Shown: one piece after another, positions 7,988 through 16,102 of the stretch
Position numbering within the stretch: position 1 is the first letter of the stretch
How the letters are laid out: every line of letters starts with the position of its first letter
DNA from: JAPHTQ01 sp050287105
GTDB taxonomy: Bacteria; Pseudomonadota; Gammaproteobacteria; Thiohalomonadales; Thiohalomonadaceae
Assembly: GCA_050287105.1 (NCBI GenBank)
Contig: JBNKBG010000001.1
Span: 1-64,000 of the forward strand
Reading direction: 5' to 3'
Length of the DNA stretch: 64,000 nucleotides
Position numbers and translations under genes: made by a program
Notes under the pieces: generated by a model
The model's input: only the letters and a program-made list of their open reading frames with translations
The model's database searches: none
What the model was told of the DNA's origin: nothing

Positions 7988-9703
7988 ATGGCAACGACCA
8001 AGCTCAATGTGAACCTCAGCGGTCTGGCGCGAAAGCTGATCAACGATGGTTTGCTCAGCGAGGAGGATGCGCTGCAGGCCACCGATGAGGCCGCCAAGCA
8101 GAAAATCCCCTTCGTCACATACGTTGTCGGCAAGAACAAGATTGGCGCTCGCGACCTGGCCATGGCCGCCTCGCAGGAGTTTGGCGTACCGGTTTTTGAT
8201 CTGGATGCGATGGAGCTGGATAGCGACGTTACCAAGATGGTCAGCGAAAAGCTGGTCCGGCAACATCACGCACTCCCCTTATTCAAACGCGGCAACCGCA
8301 TGTTTGTCGCGGTTTCTGACCCAACCAATCTGGTTGCGCTCGACGAAATCCGCTTCCATGTCAGTGCCCATACCGAGGCGGTACTGGTTGAGGAGAACAA
8401 GCTCAGCCACATGATCGACCGGGCGATGGAGGCACATGACACCTCCATGTCCGATTTCGGCGACTCCTCTCTGGATGACCTGGATATTACTGCCGAAGAT
8501 GAAGATAAGGATAAGGATACCGGCAATGACATGGAAATCGACGACGCGCCGGTCGTCCGTTTCGTCAACAAAATTCTGCTCGATGCGATCAACAAGGGCG
8601 CATCGGATATCCACTTTGAACCCTACGAAAAACGCTACCGTGTGCGTTTCCGTCAGGACGGCATGTTGTATGAAATGGCCAACCCGCCTATTCAGCTATC
8701 TGGCAAAATATCAGCACGTATCAAGGTTATGTCACGACTGGATATCTCGGAGAAACGTGTTCCGCAGGATGGCCGAATCAAGTTGACCCTCTCCAAAAAC
8801 AAGGCCATCGACTTTCGTGTCAGTACCTGCCCGACGCTGTTTGGTGAGAAGATCGTACTGCGTATTCTCGATCCCTCCAGCGCCAAGCTCGGTATCGATG
8901 CCCTGGGCTACGAGCCTGAGCAGAAAGATCTCTATATGGAAAACCTGGCCAAGCCTTATGGCATGATTTTGGTTACTGGTCCGACCGGTTCGGGTAAAAC
9001 TGTTTCGCTCTACACCGGAATAAATATTCTCAATACCTCCAGCGTCAATATTTCCACGGCGGAAGACCCGGCAGAGATTAACCTTGAGGGGATTAACCAG
9101 GTTAACGTGAACCCCAAAGTGGGTCTGACCTTCGCTGCGGCGCTTAAGGCGTTCCTGCGCCAGGATCCAGACATCATCATGGTGGGTGAGATTCGAGACC
9201 TTGAGACGGCTGAAATTGCCATCAAGGCAGCACAAACCGGTCACATGGTTATGTCTACCCTGCACACCAACGACGCACCACAAACTATTGCTCGTTTGAT
9301 GAATATAGGTGTACCACCCTATAACATCGCCTCAGCATTAAACCTGATCATTGCCCAACGTCTTGCACGGCGCCTGTGTAATCAGTGCAAAAAGATCGAA
9401 GAGGTCCCCAAAGAAGCTCTGCTTGAAGAAGGTTTTAAGGCCGAAGAAATCCCAAAACTCAAACTATTCAAGGCAGTTGGCTGCGATCAATGCACCGATG
9501 GCTATAAGGGACGAGTTGGTATCTATCAGGTACTTCCTATCTCTGAAGAGATGGGGAAATTGATCATGAAAGGTGCTTCAGCCTATGAGATGGCCGATCA
9601 GGCACAGAAAGAGGGTATTCCGGATCTGCGCGCTTCAGCTCTAAAGAAGGTAAAGGAAGGCGTAACCAGCCTCGAAGAAATTAACCGAGTGACCAAGGAT
9701 TAA
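7988..9703 (+). CDS. pilB: Type IV pilus extension ATPase PilB
   Basis: 571 residues. PilB is the cytoplasmic hexameric ATPase that powers pilin assembly. The N-terminal MshEN-type domain (about 1-150) is followed by a linker rich in acidic residues (about 160-178, EDEDKDKDTGNDMEIDD) and the ATPase core: GPTGSGKTVSLY (Walker A, about 332-343), the Asp box region around STAEDPAEINLEGINQV, Walker B-like DPDIIMVGEIRDLETAEIA and the His box TGHMVMSTLHTNDA. A tetracysteine zinc motif is present (CNQCKK and CDQC), as expected for PilB but not PilT. Eight bases separate it from pilC. No pilA gene is found beside it. Confidence 0.97.
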   Translation: MATTKLNVNLSGLARKLINDGLLSEEDALQATDEAAKQKIPFVTYVVGKNKIGARDLAMAASQEFGVPVFDLDAMELDSDVTKMVSEKLVRQHHALPLFKRGNRMFVAVSDPTNLVALDEIRFHVSAHTEAVLVEENKLSHMIDRAMEAHDTSMSDFGDSSLDDLDITAEDEDKDKDTGNDMEIDDAPVVRFVNKILLDAINKGASDIHFEPYEKRYRVRFRQDGMLYEMANPPIQLSGKISARIKVMSRLDISEKRVPQDGRIKLTLSKNKAIDFRVSTCPTLFGEKIVLRILDPSSAKLGIDALGYEPEQKDLYMENLAKPYGMILVTGPTGSGKTVSLYTGINILNTSSVNISTAEDPAEINLEGINQVNVNPKVGLTFAAALKAFLRQDPDIIMVGEIRDLETAEIAIKAAQTGHMVMSTLHTNDAPQTIARLMNIGVPPYNIASALNLIIAQRLARRLCNQCKKIEEVPKEALLEEGFKAEEIPKLKLFKAVGCDQCTDGYKGRVGIYQVLPISEEMGKLIMKGASAYEMADQAQKEGIPDLRASALKKVKEGVTSLEEINRVTKD

Positions 9704-9711
9704 GTAATATT

Positions 9712-10962
9712 ATGGCGCAAACGGCTAAAGCAAAGGCAAAACCAGTCCAGACTGACATCTTCCTCTGGGAAGGAGTAGACAGAAAGGGTGCAAAAAAGAA
9801 GGGGGAGATCCAGGCCAATAATATGGTATTGGCTAAAGCTGAACTGCGCCGCCAAGGTGTTAATCCTACAAAAGTAAAACGTAAGCCAAAAGCACTTTTT
9901 GGTAGTGGTGGAGATAGTAGAGGGCGAAAGATTCAGGCCAAAGATATTGCAATCTTCGCACGCCAATTAGCAACCATGATGTCGTCTGGTGTACCTTTGG
10001 TACAATCATTTGAAATCATGGCTAAAGGGTCAGATAATCCAAGACTTCGCAACCTAATTAATACCGTAAAAAATGATGTTGAAGGTGGTACTACATTATC
10101 CGACGCATTCAGGCGTCAACCAAAGTATTTTGATGACTTAGTCTGCAATCTGGTCAATGCAGGTGAGCAAGCTGGTATTCTGGAAAGCCTCCTTGACAAG
10201 ATTGCGACCTATAAGGAAAAAACAGAGGCAATTAAATCCAAAGTAAAGAAGGCACTTTTCTATCCTATTGCTGTTGTGGTTGTTGCTTTCATAATCACTG
10301 CAATACTCTTAATCTATGTAATACCGCAATTCAAAGCTTTATTTTCCAATTTTGGTGCTGACTTACCAGCTCTGACCTTGATGGTCATTCAGCTTTCTGA
10401 AATTTTCCAGGAATACTGGTATGTTATTTTTGGTGGCCTTGCTTTATTTGGATTTGCATTCGTTAGATTGAAACAAAGATCGAAAACCTTTAGTGATCAG
10501 CTTGAGCGTTTTTCTCTCAGCATCCCGGTAATCGGAAATATTCTCAACAAAGCAGCAATCGCAAGATTTGCTCGTACACTATCTACAATGTTTGCAGCTG
10601 GTGTGCCTTTAGTTGAAGCACTGGAATCTGTTGCCGGGGCTGTTGGTAATGCTAAATATCGCGCTGCTGTGATTCAGATGCGTGGTTCCGTCTCAACGGG
10701 TACCTCAATTACAGCCGCTATGGAACAAGTGAATGTTTTCCCTAATATGGTTGTACAAATGGCCTCCATTGGTGAAGAGGCGGGTTCCCTAGATCATATG
10801 CTGGGAAAAGTAGCCGATTTCTACGAGCAGGAAGTAGATGATTTGGTAGACGGACTTAGTAGTCTTTTAGAACCCCTTATCATGGCCGTCCTGGGTGTTA
10901 TCGTTGGTGGGCTAGTAATCGCGATGTATCTACCGATATTCAAAATGGGCTCCGTTGTATAG
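9712..10962 (+). CDS. pilC: Type IV pilus inner-membrane platform protein PilC
   Basis: 416 residues, normal PilC size. PilC is the inner-membrane platform that couples the PilB motor to pilin insertion. It has a basic N-terminus, then two repeated T2SSF domains: one beginning IAIFARQLATMMSSGVPLVQ (about residue 78) and one beginning AAIARFARTLSTMFAAGVPL (about residue 281), with membrane spans near 185-206, 234-250 and 385-408. The A+T content rises noticeably from here on compared with pilB, although the protein is fully typical. Nine bases to pilD. Confidence 0.97.
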   Translation: MAQTAKAKAKPVQTDIFLWEGVDRKGAKKKGEIQANNMVLAKAELRRQGVNPTKVKRKPKALFGSGGDSRGRKIQAKDIAIFARQLATMMSSGVPLVQSFEIMAKGSDNPRLRNLINTVKNDVEGGTTLSDAFRRQPKYFDDLVCNLVNAGEQAGILESLLDKIATYKEKTEAIKSKVKKALFYPIAVVVVAFIITAILLIYVIPQFKALFSNFGADLPALTLMVIQLSEIFQEYWYVIFGGLALFGFAFVRLKQRSKTFSDQLERFSLSIPVIGNILNKAAIARFARTLSTMFAAGVPLVEALESVAGAVGNAKYRAAVIQMRGSVSTGTSITAAMEQVNVFPNMVVQMASIGEEAGSLDHMLGKVADFYEQEVDDLVDGLSSLLEPLIMAVLGVIVGGLVIAMYLPIFKMGSVV

Positions 10963-10970
10963 CCACTCAG

Positions 10971-11846
10971 ATGTTTGATTCTCTTACATTACTGTTTAGT
11001 ACACAGCCAATCGCACTTGCGTTCTGTACTGCGGCACTAGGGCTCATCATTGGTAGCTTCCTCAATGTTGTTATTTTCCGATTGCCGGAAATCCTGAAAC
11101 GTGATTGGGAAAAGCAATGCCAAGAACTACTAAACCAAGAGAGTCAGAAGGCCGCCGCTCCATTCAATCTAATTATTCCCCGCTCTCATTGTCCTAGTTG
11201 CGGACACCCAATTGGTGTCTTTGAGAATATTCCTGTAGTTAGCTATTTACTGCAACGAGGTCGTTGCAGGCACTGCAGTGCATCAATTTCTCCACGTTAC
11301 CCGGCAATTGAAATACTTACAGCACTTTTATCCTGTTTTGTTGCATGGAAGTTCGGATTCACTTTACACACTTTGTTTGCCATGGTGCTGACGTGGGCAT
11401 TGATCGCACTATCATTCATTGATATTGACCATCAGCTGCTACCCGATGATATTACCCTGCCCTTTCTCTGGTTTGGTTTAAGCTTAAGTCTCTTTGGTGT
11501 TTTTACCGACATGCAATCTGCCATTATCGGTGCCATGGCAGGATATTTATCACTCTGGAGCGTATACCAACTCTTCAAACTCATCACCGGCAAGGAAGGT
11601 ATGGGGTATGGTGATTTCAAGTTGCTCGCTCTTTTCGGAGCGTGGCTAGGTTGGTCTATGTTGCCACTTATCATTCTGCTTTCATCGCTTGTTGGTGCAA
11701 TCATAGGTATTACCATGATTGCCGTCATGGGTAGAGACCGGCAGATACCTATCCCCTTCGGACCCTATCTGGCTATTGCGGGGTGGATTGCCATGCTTTG
11801 GGGTAATGATATCAATACAGCATATCTAGCCTTCTCGACGCAGTAG
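10971..11846 (+). CDS. pilD: Prepilin peptidase/N-methyltransferase PilD
   Basis: 291 residues. PilD cleaves the leader of type IV prepilins and pseudopilins and methylates the new N-terminus, in the inner membrane. The full bifunctional form is present: an N-terminal methylase-associated cytoplasmic loop with the zinc tetracysteine CPSCGHPI and CRHCSASISP, and the two catalytic aspartates in FIDIDHQLLPDDITLP and GMGYGDFKLLALFGAWLG. About seven to eight membrane segments. It lies 9 bp after pilC and 3 bp before coaE, the usual pilBCD-coaE order. Confidence 0.97.
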   Translation: MFDSLTLLFSTQPIALAFCTAALGLIIGSFLNVVIFRLPEILKRDWEKQCQELLNQESQKAAAPFNLIIPRSHCPSCGHPIGVFENIPVVSYLLQRGRCRHCSASISPRYPAIEILTALLSCFVAWKFGFTLHTLFAMVLTWALIALSFIDIDHQLLPDDITLPFLWFGLSLSLFGVFTDMQSAIIGAMAGYLSLWSVYQLFKLITGKEGMGYGDFKLLALFGAWLGWSMLPLIILLSSLVGAIIGITMIAVMGRDRQIPIPFGPYLAIAGWIAMLWGNDINTAYLAFSTQ

Positions 11847-11848
11847 CA

Positions 11849-12448
11849 ATGCTAGTAGTAGGTCTAACTGGTGGCATTGGATGCGGTAAATCAACGGCAT
11901 GTGACTTTTTTGCACAACTTGGCGTACCCATCATTGATACGGACGAACTAGCAAGAGAGGCGGTTGCTATTGATTCCAGCACACTAGCTAGACTTACCGA
12001 TGAATTTGGTACCGATATACTCCTTCCCGATAAAAGTCTTAATCGGTCTTTACTGCGCAAGCAAATCTTCAGTAATCCGACATCCCTTGCCAAGCTTGAA
12101 AGCATTTTACATCCGGAAATTCGGAGGCTACTCAGCCAACGTCTATCTCAGATAGATACAGAGTATGTCATTGTTGCTATCCCACTCCTGCTGGAAAAGA
12201 ACTGGCGAGACGCTGTTGATCGCATACTTGTTATTGACTGTCCTGTTGAACTTCAGACAGAGCGCGCACTGAAACGAGATCATGATACGGAAGAAGGAAT
12301 TAAGCGCATTATGAAAATCCAGGTTAGTCGTGACGATCGCTTGGCTGCCGCAGATGATGTAATTCATAACGATTCTGATCTGGATAGCTTAATGCAGCAG
12401 GTCAACAAGCTAAACATATACTATACTCATCTCGTTTCCGCACAGTAA
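11849..12448 (+). CDS. coaE: Dephospho-CoA kinase
   Basis: 199 residues. CoaE phosphorylates the ribose 3'-hydroxyl of dephospho-CoA, the last step of coenzyme A synthesis. The P-loop GLTGGIGCGKSTACDFF is at residues 6-20; DTDELAREAV (substrate binding), HPEIRRLL and the lid region QTERALKRDHDTEEGIKRIM follow. Starts two bases after the pilD stop. Complete and ordinary except for the low G+C shared by this block. Confidence 0.96.
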   Translation: MLVVGLTGGIGCGKSTACDFFAQLGVPIIDTDELAREAVAIDSSTLARLTDEFGTDILLPDKSLNRSLLRKQIFSNPTSLAKLESILHPEIRRLLSQRLSQIDTEYVIVAIPLLLEKNWRDAVDRILVIDCPVELQTERALKRDHDTEEGIKRIMKIQVSRDDRLAAADDVIHNDSDLDSLMQQVNKLNIYYTHLVSAQ

Positions 12449-12483
12449 CGTAATACAATCTTGGATCAAGACTACTAAACGTA

Positions 12484-13251
12484 ATGCATGACTATACGAT
12501 ATATGAGCACCCTCTGAATGAGCGGATAAGGATGATGCTGAAACTAGAGCATCTGTTCCGTCAAGCTGCATATTTTCTTGAACAGAAAGATATCTGGTGC
12601 AGTCGCATTTATGTGATGAGCCTGCTGGACATACTTGATCTATTCTCCCGTGGAGACATCAAAACCGAATTACTCAAGGAACTTGATCGTTCAGCCGAAA
12701 ATCTCGGTCAACTAATGCGTTACCCAGATATTGACCACGACAGACTTGGCTCAATACTACGTGCAATCGAACATCTTATTGAAAATATTCATGCTATGAC
12801 AACCACACCAGGATCTGCACTGAAAAGTGATGAATTACTTGGCGCTATACGCCAGCGTAGTACCATACCAGGAGGAACCTGCGATTTTGACCTTCCACGG
12901 TTCAATCTATGGCTTCATAGTAACTACTCTCAAAGACTAGTAGATCAAAAGCGATGGTTTGCGTCACTGGATCCGATACGACAAACCATAGAACTCCTAC
13001 TTAAAATGATACGTGGTAGTGCTGAATTTTCTAATAAAGAAACTGTCGATGGGAGTTACACTGAACAACTTGAAAAGTCGCTACCCTATCAAATGGTTCG
13101 CGTACGCCTTCCTGATAGTGCTGACTATTTTGCAGAAATTAGTGGCAGCAAGCACCGCTTCACCATTCGCTTCCTTCGACCATCTGAGAATGGAAAGAGT
13201 GAGGCCATATCGGAAAATATACCCTTCCAACTAGCCCTATGCCGACTATGA
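12484..13251 (+). CDS. zapD: Cell division protein ZapD
   Basis: 255 residues, close to the E. coli ZapD length of 247. ZapD binds the C-terminal tail of FtsZ and bundles protofilaments to stabilise the Z ring. The N-terminus YEHPLNERIRMMLKLEHLF is the family signature; SILRAIEHLIENI and FDLPRFNLWLH are further typical blocks. ZapD is mostly helical in its first half with a beta-domain at the C-terminus, and the hydrophobic pattern agrees. It lies between coaE and yacG as in E. coli and pseudomonads and overlaps yacG by 13 bp. Confidence 0.95.
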   Translation: MHDYTIYEHPLNERIRMMLKLEHLFRQAAYFLEQKDIWCSRIYVMSLLDILDLFSRGDIKTELLKELDRSAENLGQLMRYPDIDHDRLGSILRAIEHLIENIHAMTTTPGSALKSDELLGAIRQRSTIPGGTCDFDLPRFNLWLHSNYSQRLVDQKRWFASLDPIRQTIELLLKMIRGSAEFSNKETVDGSYTEQLEKSLPYQMVRVRLPDSADYFAEISGSKHRFTIRFLRPSENGKSEAISENIPFQLALCRL

Positions 13252-13457
13252 CAACCTACATTAAGTGTCCAAACTGCCAAAAGCAGACAACCTGGAAAGA
13301 CAACAAATGGAGACCGTTTTGCAGTGAGCGCTGCAAGACTATTGATCTTGGTGACTGGGCAAGCGAGCGACATTTTATTGCAGGAGATGAGCTCCTACAA
13401 GAAATTGACGAAGAGACGCTAACAGCTAATTTACATCAGTACGAAAAGGGAAATTAG
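13239..13457 (+). CDS. yacG: DNA gyrase inhibitor/zinc protein YacG
   Basis: 72 residues (or 69 if the start is the ATG at 13248, giving MTTYIKCPNCQKQT). YacG is a small zinc-binding protein that binds GyrB and inhibits gyrase in E. coli. The four zinc cysteines are in CPNC and FCSERC, followed by the conserved DLGDWASERH. The gene overlaps the end of zapD by 13 bp and its own last 32 bp are overlapped by a gene on the opposite strand. Confidence 0.94.
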   Translation: MPTMTTYIKCPNCQKQTTWKDNKWRPFCSERCKTIDLGDWASERHFIAGDELLQEIDEETLTANLHQYEKGN

Positions 13458-13863
13458 CAGTATATTTTTTTCCTGCATCAACAAATTCGACTATGGCATT
13501 CCAGTCCGTCCTTGATGCAGTACAAACAGGTAATGTTGTTTTACCCACCCATGATCCATTACTACGTATAAGTCGATAACGATTTAAACCCATATCCATT
13601 CCTACCATCTGAAAATCCACGACAACACCTTGCCCTCCATCAGTGGCACCCTCAATTTTTAGTTGTGTAGCAAACGGGTTCAGGGGCTTAACATCCGGGC
13701 CTAACTGTAATGTGAGCGTATATCCCGCATTACTTACGACACAGCTCATAACCGCAGCATCACATGCCTTTGCGTTACCTAGTTCGATAGCAATATCACT
13801 ATTGCCACACGCACTTAACATACAAGAAAGTAGAGGGATGAGAGAAATGTGATACTTATACAT
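13426..13863 (-). CDS. Small predicted lipoprotein of unknown function
   Basis: 145 residues. The N-terminus MYKYHISLIPLLSCMLSACG has a short basic start, a hydrophobic stretch and a lipobox LSAC with cysteine at about residue 19, so export and lipid attachment are likely. The mature part contains few other cysteines (CDAAVMSC and PVC) and a mostly beta pattern. I do not recognise the family. It is convergent with yacG, overlapping it by 32 bp, and lies 9 bp downstream of the Nudix-ThiE gene, with which it may be co-transcribed. Confidence 0.7.
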   Translation of the reverse strand: MYKYHISLIPLLSCMLSACGNSDIAIELGNAKACDAAVMSCVVSNAGYTLTLQLGPDVKPLNPFATQLKIEGATDGGQGVVVDFQMVGMDMGLNRYRLIRSNGSWVGKTTLPVCTASRTDWNAIVEFVDAGKKYTANFPFRTDVN

Positions 13864-13872
13864 AGCGTATAC

Positions 13873-14859
13873 CTAACTATTTTTCCAAAATGTACGAATA
13901 CCAGCAATACCTTGGGCACCACTCTGCCATGCCTGTGACAAATTACTAATGTGCATTCCACCTAGTGCGTAGACGGGTACAGCAGATTCATCACATACCG
14001 TCATGAAAGTCTCCCAGCCCATTGGTTCTGTATCAGGATGCGAAAGTGTCCTCTCGACAGGCCCCAAAAGAACAAAATCACACCCAATCCTATTTGCATG
14101 TCGCACTTCTTCAATGCTGTGGCATGAAGCACTAAGTAATTTCGTATCAGGAACTGTCCTACTATTTGTTTTAAGCAGATGTTTTGATGGAAGGTGCCAT
14201 CCATCAAAATCAAGCTCTGCTATCTTATGCGTATCTATCTTTCTCATTTCTATATTTAAAATTACTTTGCAGCATCTACGGTGACAGATAGATATCACTT
14301 CTTCAGCCAATTCTACGTATTCCGATGGTGCAAGTGATTTAGCTCTAAACTGGAGAAGCGTAATTCCATTTAGTAAACTGGAATCTAGCTGTTTCAGGTA
14401 GCCATCCCAGCCCTTATCAGTATCACACGGCTCAGGAGTAATCATATACTTATCGGGAAGCTGGCATGCTGTCACAATGGTTTTGTTGGCAGCGGGAATT
14501 TGTGTAACAGCCATATCATCCAGAGAAACCCACTTAACAGCTTGTCCCTCTGCCCCGGCTGGTTCACCCTTATAGGTAGTAACAAGCCAAACATCTAAGA
14601 GGACATGCTTATCTGGATAATCATACGGAATACGAATTAGTGGACGTGAATCCGTAATGGTGATGCGTAGCTCTTCATAAATCTCCCTAACTAATGCCTC
14701 TTCTACGGTTTCACCTACCTCCACCTTACCACCAGGAAATTCCCATAATCCGCCTTGATGTGAATCGGGATGACGCTGAGATATTAAGATACATCCATCC
14801 TCATCACGAATAACTGCTACAGCGACAATTTGACGGTTATGCTGCATAAAATGCATCAC
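13873..14859 (-). CDS. Nudix hydrolase fused to a ThiE/TenI-like domain
   Basis: 328 residues. Residues about 8-130 form a MutT-type Nudix domain; the Nudix box is GGKVEVGETVEEALVREIYE with GGLWEFPGG just before, all catalytic residues present. It should hydrolyse oxidised nucleotides such as 8-oxo-dGTP. Residues about 150-325 are a TIM-barrel domain like thiamine-phosphate synthase: LLQFRAKSL (cf. QxRxK), DGWHLPSKHL, FVLLGPVERTLSHPD and YALGGM. The ThiE VNDR motif is replaced by LNIEM, so classic thiamine-phosphate synthesis is doubtful. This fusion is known in gammaproteobacteria near secA/argJ. Start ATG is followed by a second Met; either may be used. Confidence 0.9.
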   Translation of the reverse strand: MMHFMQHNRQIVAVAVIRDEDGCILISQRHPDSHQGGLWEFPGGKVEVGETVEEALVREIYEELRITITDSRPLIRIPYDYPDKHVLLDVWLVTTYKGEPAGAEGQAVKWVSLDDMAVTQIPAANKTIVTACQLPDKYMITPEPCDTDKGWDGYLKQLDSSLLNGITLLQFRAKSLAPSEYVELAEEVISICHRRCCKVILNIEMRKIDTHKIAELDFDGWHLPSKHLLKTNSRTVPDTKLLSASCHSIEEVRHANRIGCDFVLLGPVERTLSHPDTEPMGWETFMTVCDESAVPVYALGGMHISNLSQAWQSGAQGIAGIRTFWKNS

Positions 14860-14873
14860 CTGAATACACCATT

Positions 14874-16088
14874 TCAGGTACGATACTCTGCATTAATTTT
14901 TACGTACTCATATGAGAAATCACATGTCCACACTGTTGTTTGGGTATTACCTCTCCCCAGCACCACATGTATGGTTATCTCTTCGCCGGACATAGCCAGC
15001 TGACCCAGCTCTTCCGTGTAGCCGACATCTGGTTCGCCATTGTGAATAACGCAGACATCACCAAGATATATATCAACCCTACCAAGGTCCAGGTCATTTA
15101 CACCGGCACGTCCTACCGCAGCGAGTATTCTCCCCCAATTAGGGTCTGATGCAAATAGTGCCGTTTTCACTAATGGAGAATGTGCGATCGTATAAGCTAT
15201 TTTACTAGCTTCATCATCACATTTGGCTTCTGCTACTTTAATGGTGACAAACTTAGTTGCCCCTTCACCATCCTTAACGATCTGCTGCGCAAGACTGGTC
15301 ATGATTTCATCAAGTGCTGATTCAAATAACACCTGATCATTTGTGCACTCTTCAACAGCTACTTCCGATTCACCACTCGCAATCAATACACACGCATCAT
15401 TTGTTGAAGTATCACCATCTACAGTAATCCGGTTAAATGACTTATTTACAGATGAGAGCAGAGCGCGGTGCAATATAGATGCTTCGATAACGGCATCGGT
15501 TGCTACAAAGGCAAGCATAGTCGCCATATCTGGACGAATCATGCCTGAACCTTTAGCGATACCCGTTATGGTTACCTCACCAGTCGACAACATTACTTTT
15601 CCCGTCGCACCTTTTGGCACCGTGTCAGTAGTGAGTATTGCTGACGCCGCTTCGCCCCAGCTATTTGCATCGAGCCGCGAGGTAACTTCAGGTATAACGT
15701 TTTGAATACGCTCAACAGGCAGCGGAGCGCCAATTACGCCAGTTGAGAACGGCAACACCTCTTCAACCAGGCACTCGGTTGCATCAGCAATACAGCGGCA
15801 ACATGTTACAGCATCAGTATATCCGGCAGCACCAGTACCAGCATTGGCGTTCCCGGTATTTATTAGCAGATATCGTGGTTTGGAACGACTCAGGTGCTCT
15901 CTGGCGAGTACTACCGGAGCGGCACAAAATAAATTTCGGGTAAATGTCGCAGCAACCGAGCAAGAGTCAGACAGCTCAAAAAGAACCACATCCTTACGCC
16001 CAGGTTTCTTGATGCCAGCAGAGGCTGTGGCAATTCTCACGCCAGCTATCGGCATTAATTCTGGCAGACCACTATATAAAACGGCCAT
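14874..16088 (-). CDS. argJ: Bifunctional ornithine acetyltransferase/N-acetylglutamate synthase ArgJ
   Basis: 404 residues. ArgJ transfers the acetyl group from N-acetylornithine to glutamate (and may also use acetyl-CoA), closing the cyclic arginine pathway. The autocleavage motif is visible in KGSGMIRPDMATMLAFVATD, where the Thr of ATM becomes the nucleophile of the beta chain; other blocks are LINTGNANAGTGAAGYTDA, FSTGVIGAPLPVE, ITVDGDTSTNDACVLIASG, FASDPNWGRILAAVGRAG and the C-terminal YEYVKINAEYRT. Lies 14 bp downstream of the secA stop on the same strand. Confidence 0.97.
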   Translation of the reverse strand: MAVLYSGLPELMPIAGVRIATASAGIKKPGRKDVVLFELSDSCSVAATFTRNLFCAAPVVLAREHLSRSKPRYLLINTGNANAGTGAAGYTDAVTCCRCIADATECLVEEVLPFSTGVIGAPLPVERIQNVIPEVTSRLDANSWGEAASAILTTDTVPKGATGKVMLSTGEVTITGIAKGSGMIRPDMATMLAFVATDAVIEASILHRALLSSVNKSFNRITVDGDTSTNDACVLIASGESEVAVEECTNDQVLFESALDEIMTSLAQQIVKDGEGATKFVTIKVAEAKCDDEASKIAYTIAHSPLVKTALFASDPNWGRILAAVGRAGVNDLDLGRVDIYLGDVCVIHNGEPDVGYTEELGQLAMSGEEITIHVVLGRGNTQTTVWTCDFSYEYVKINAEYRT

Positions 16089-16102
16089 ACTCTACTCCGC
16101 AG

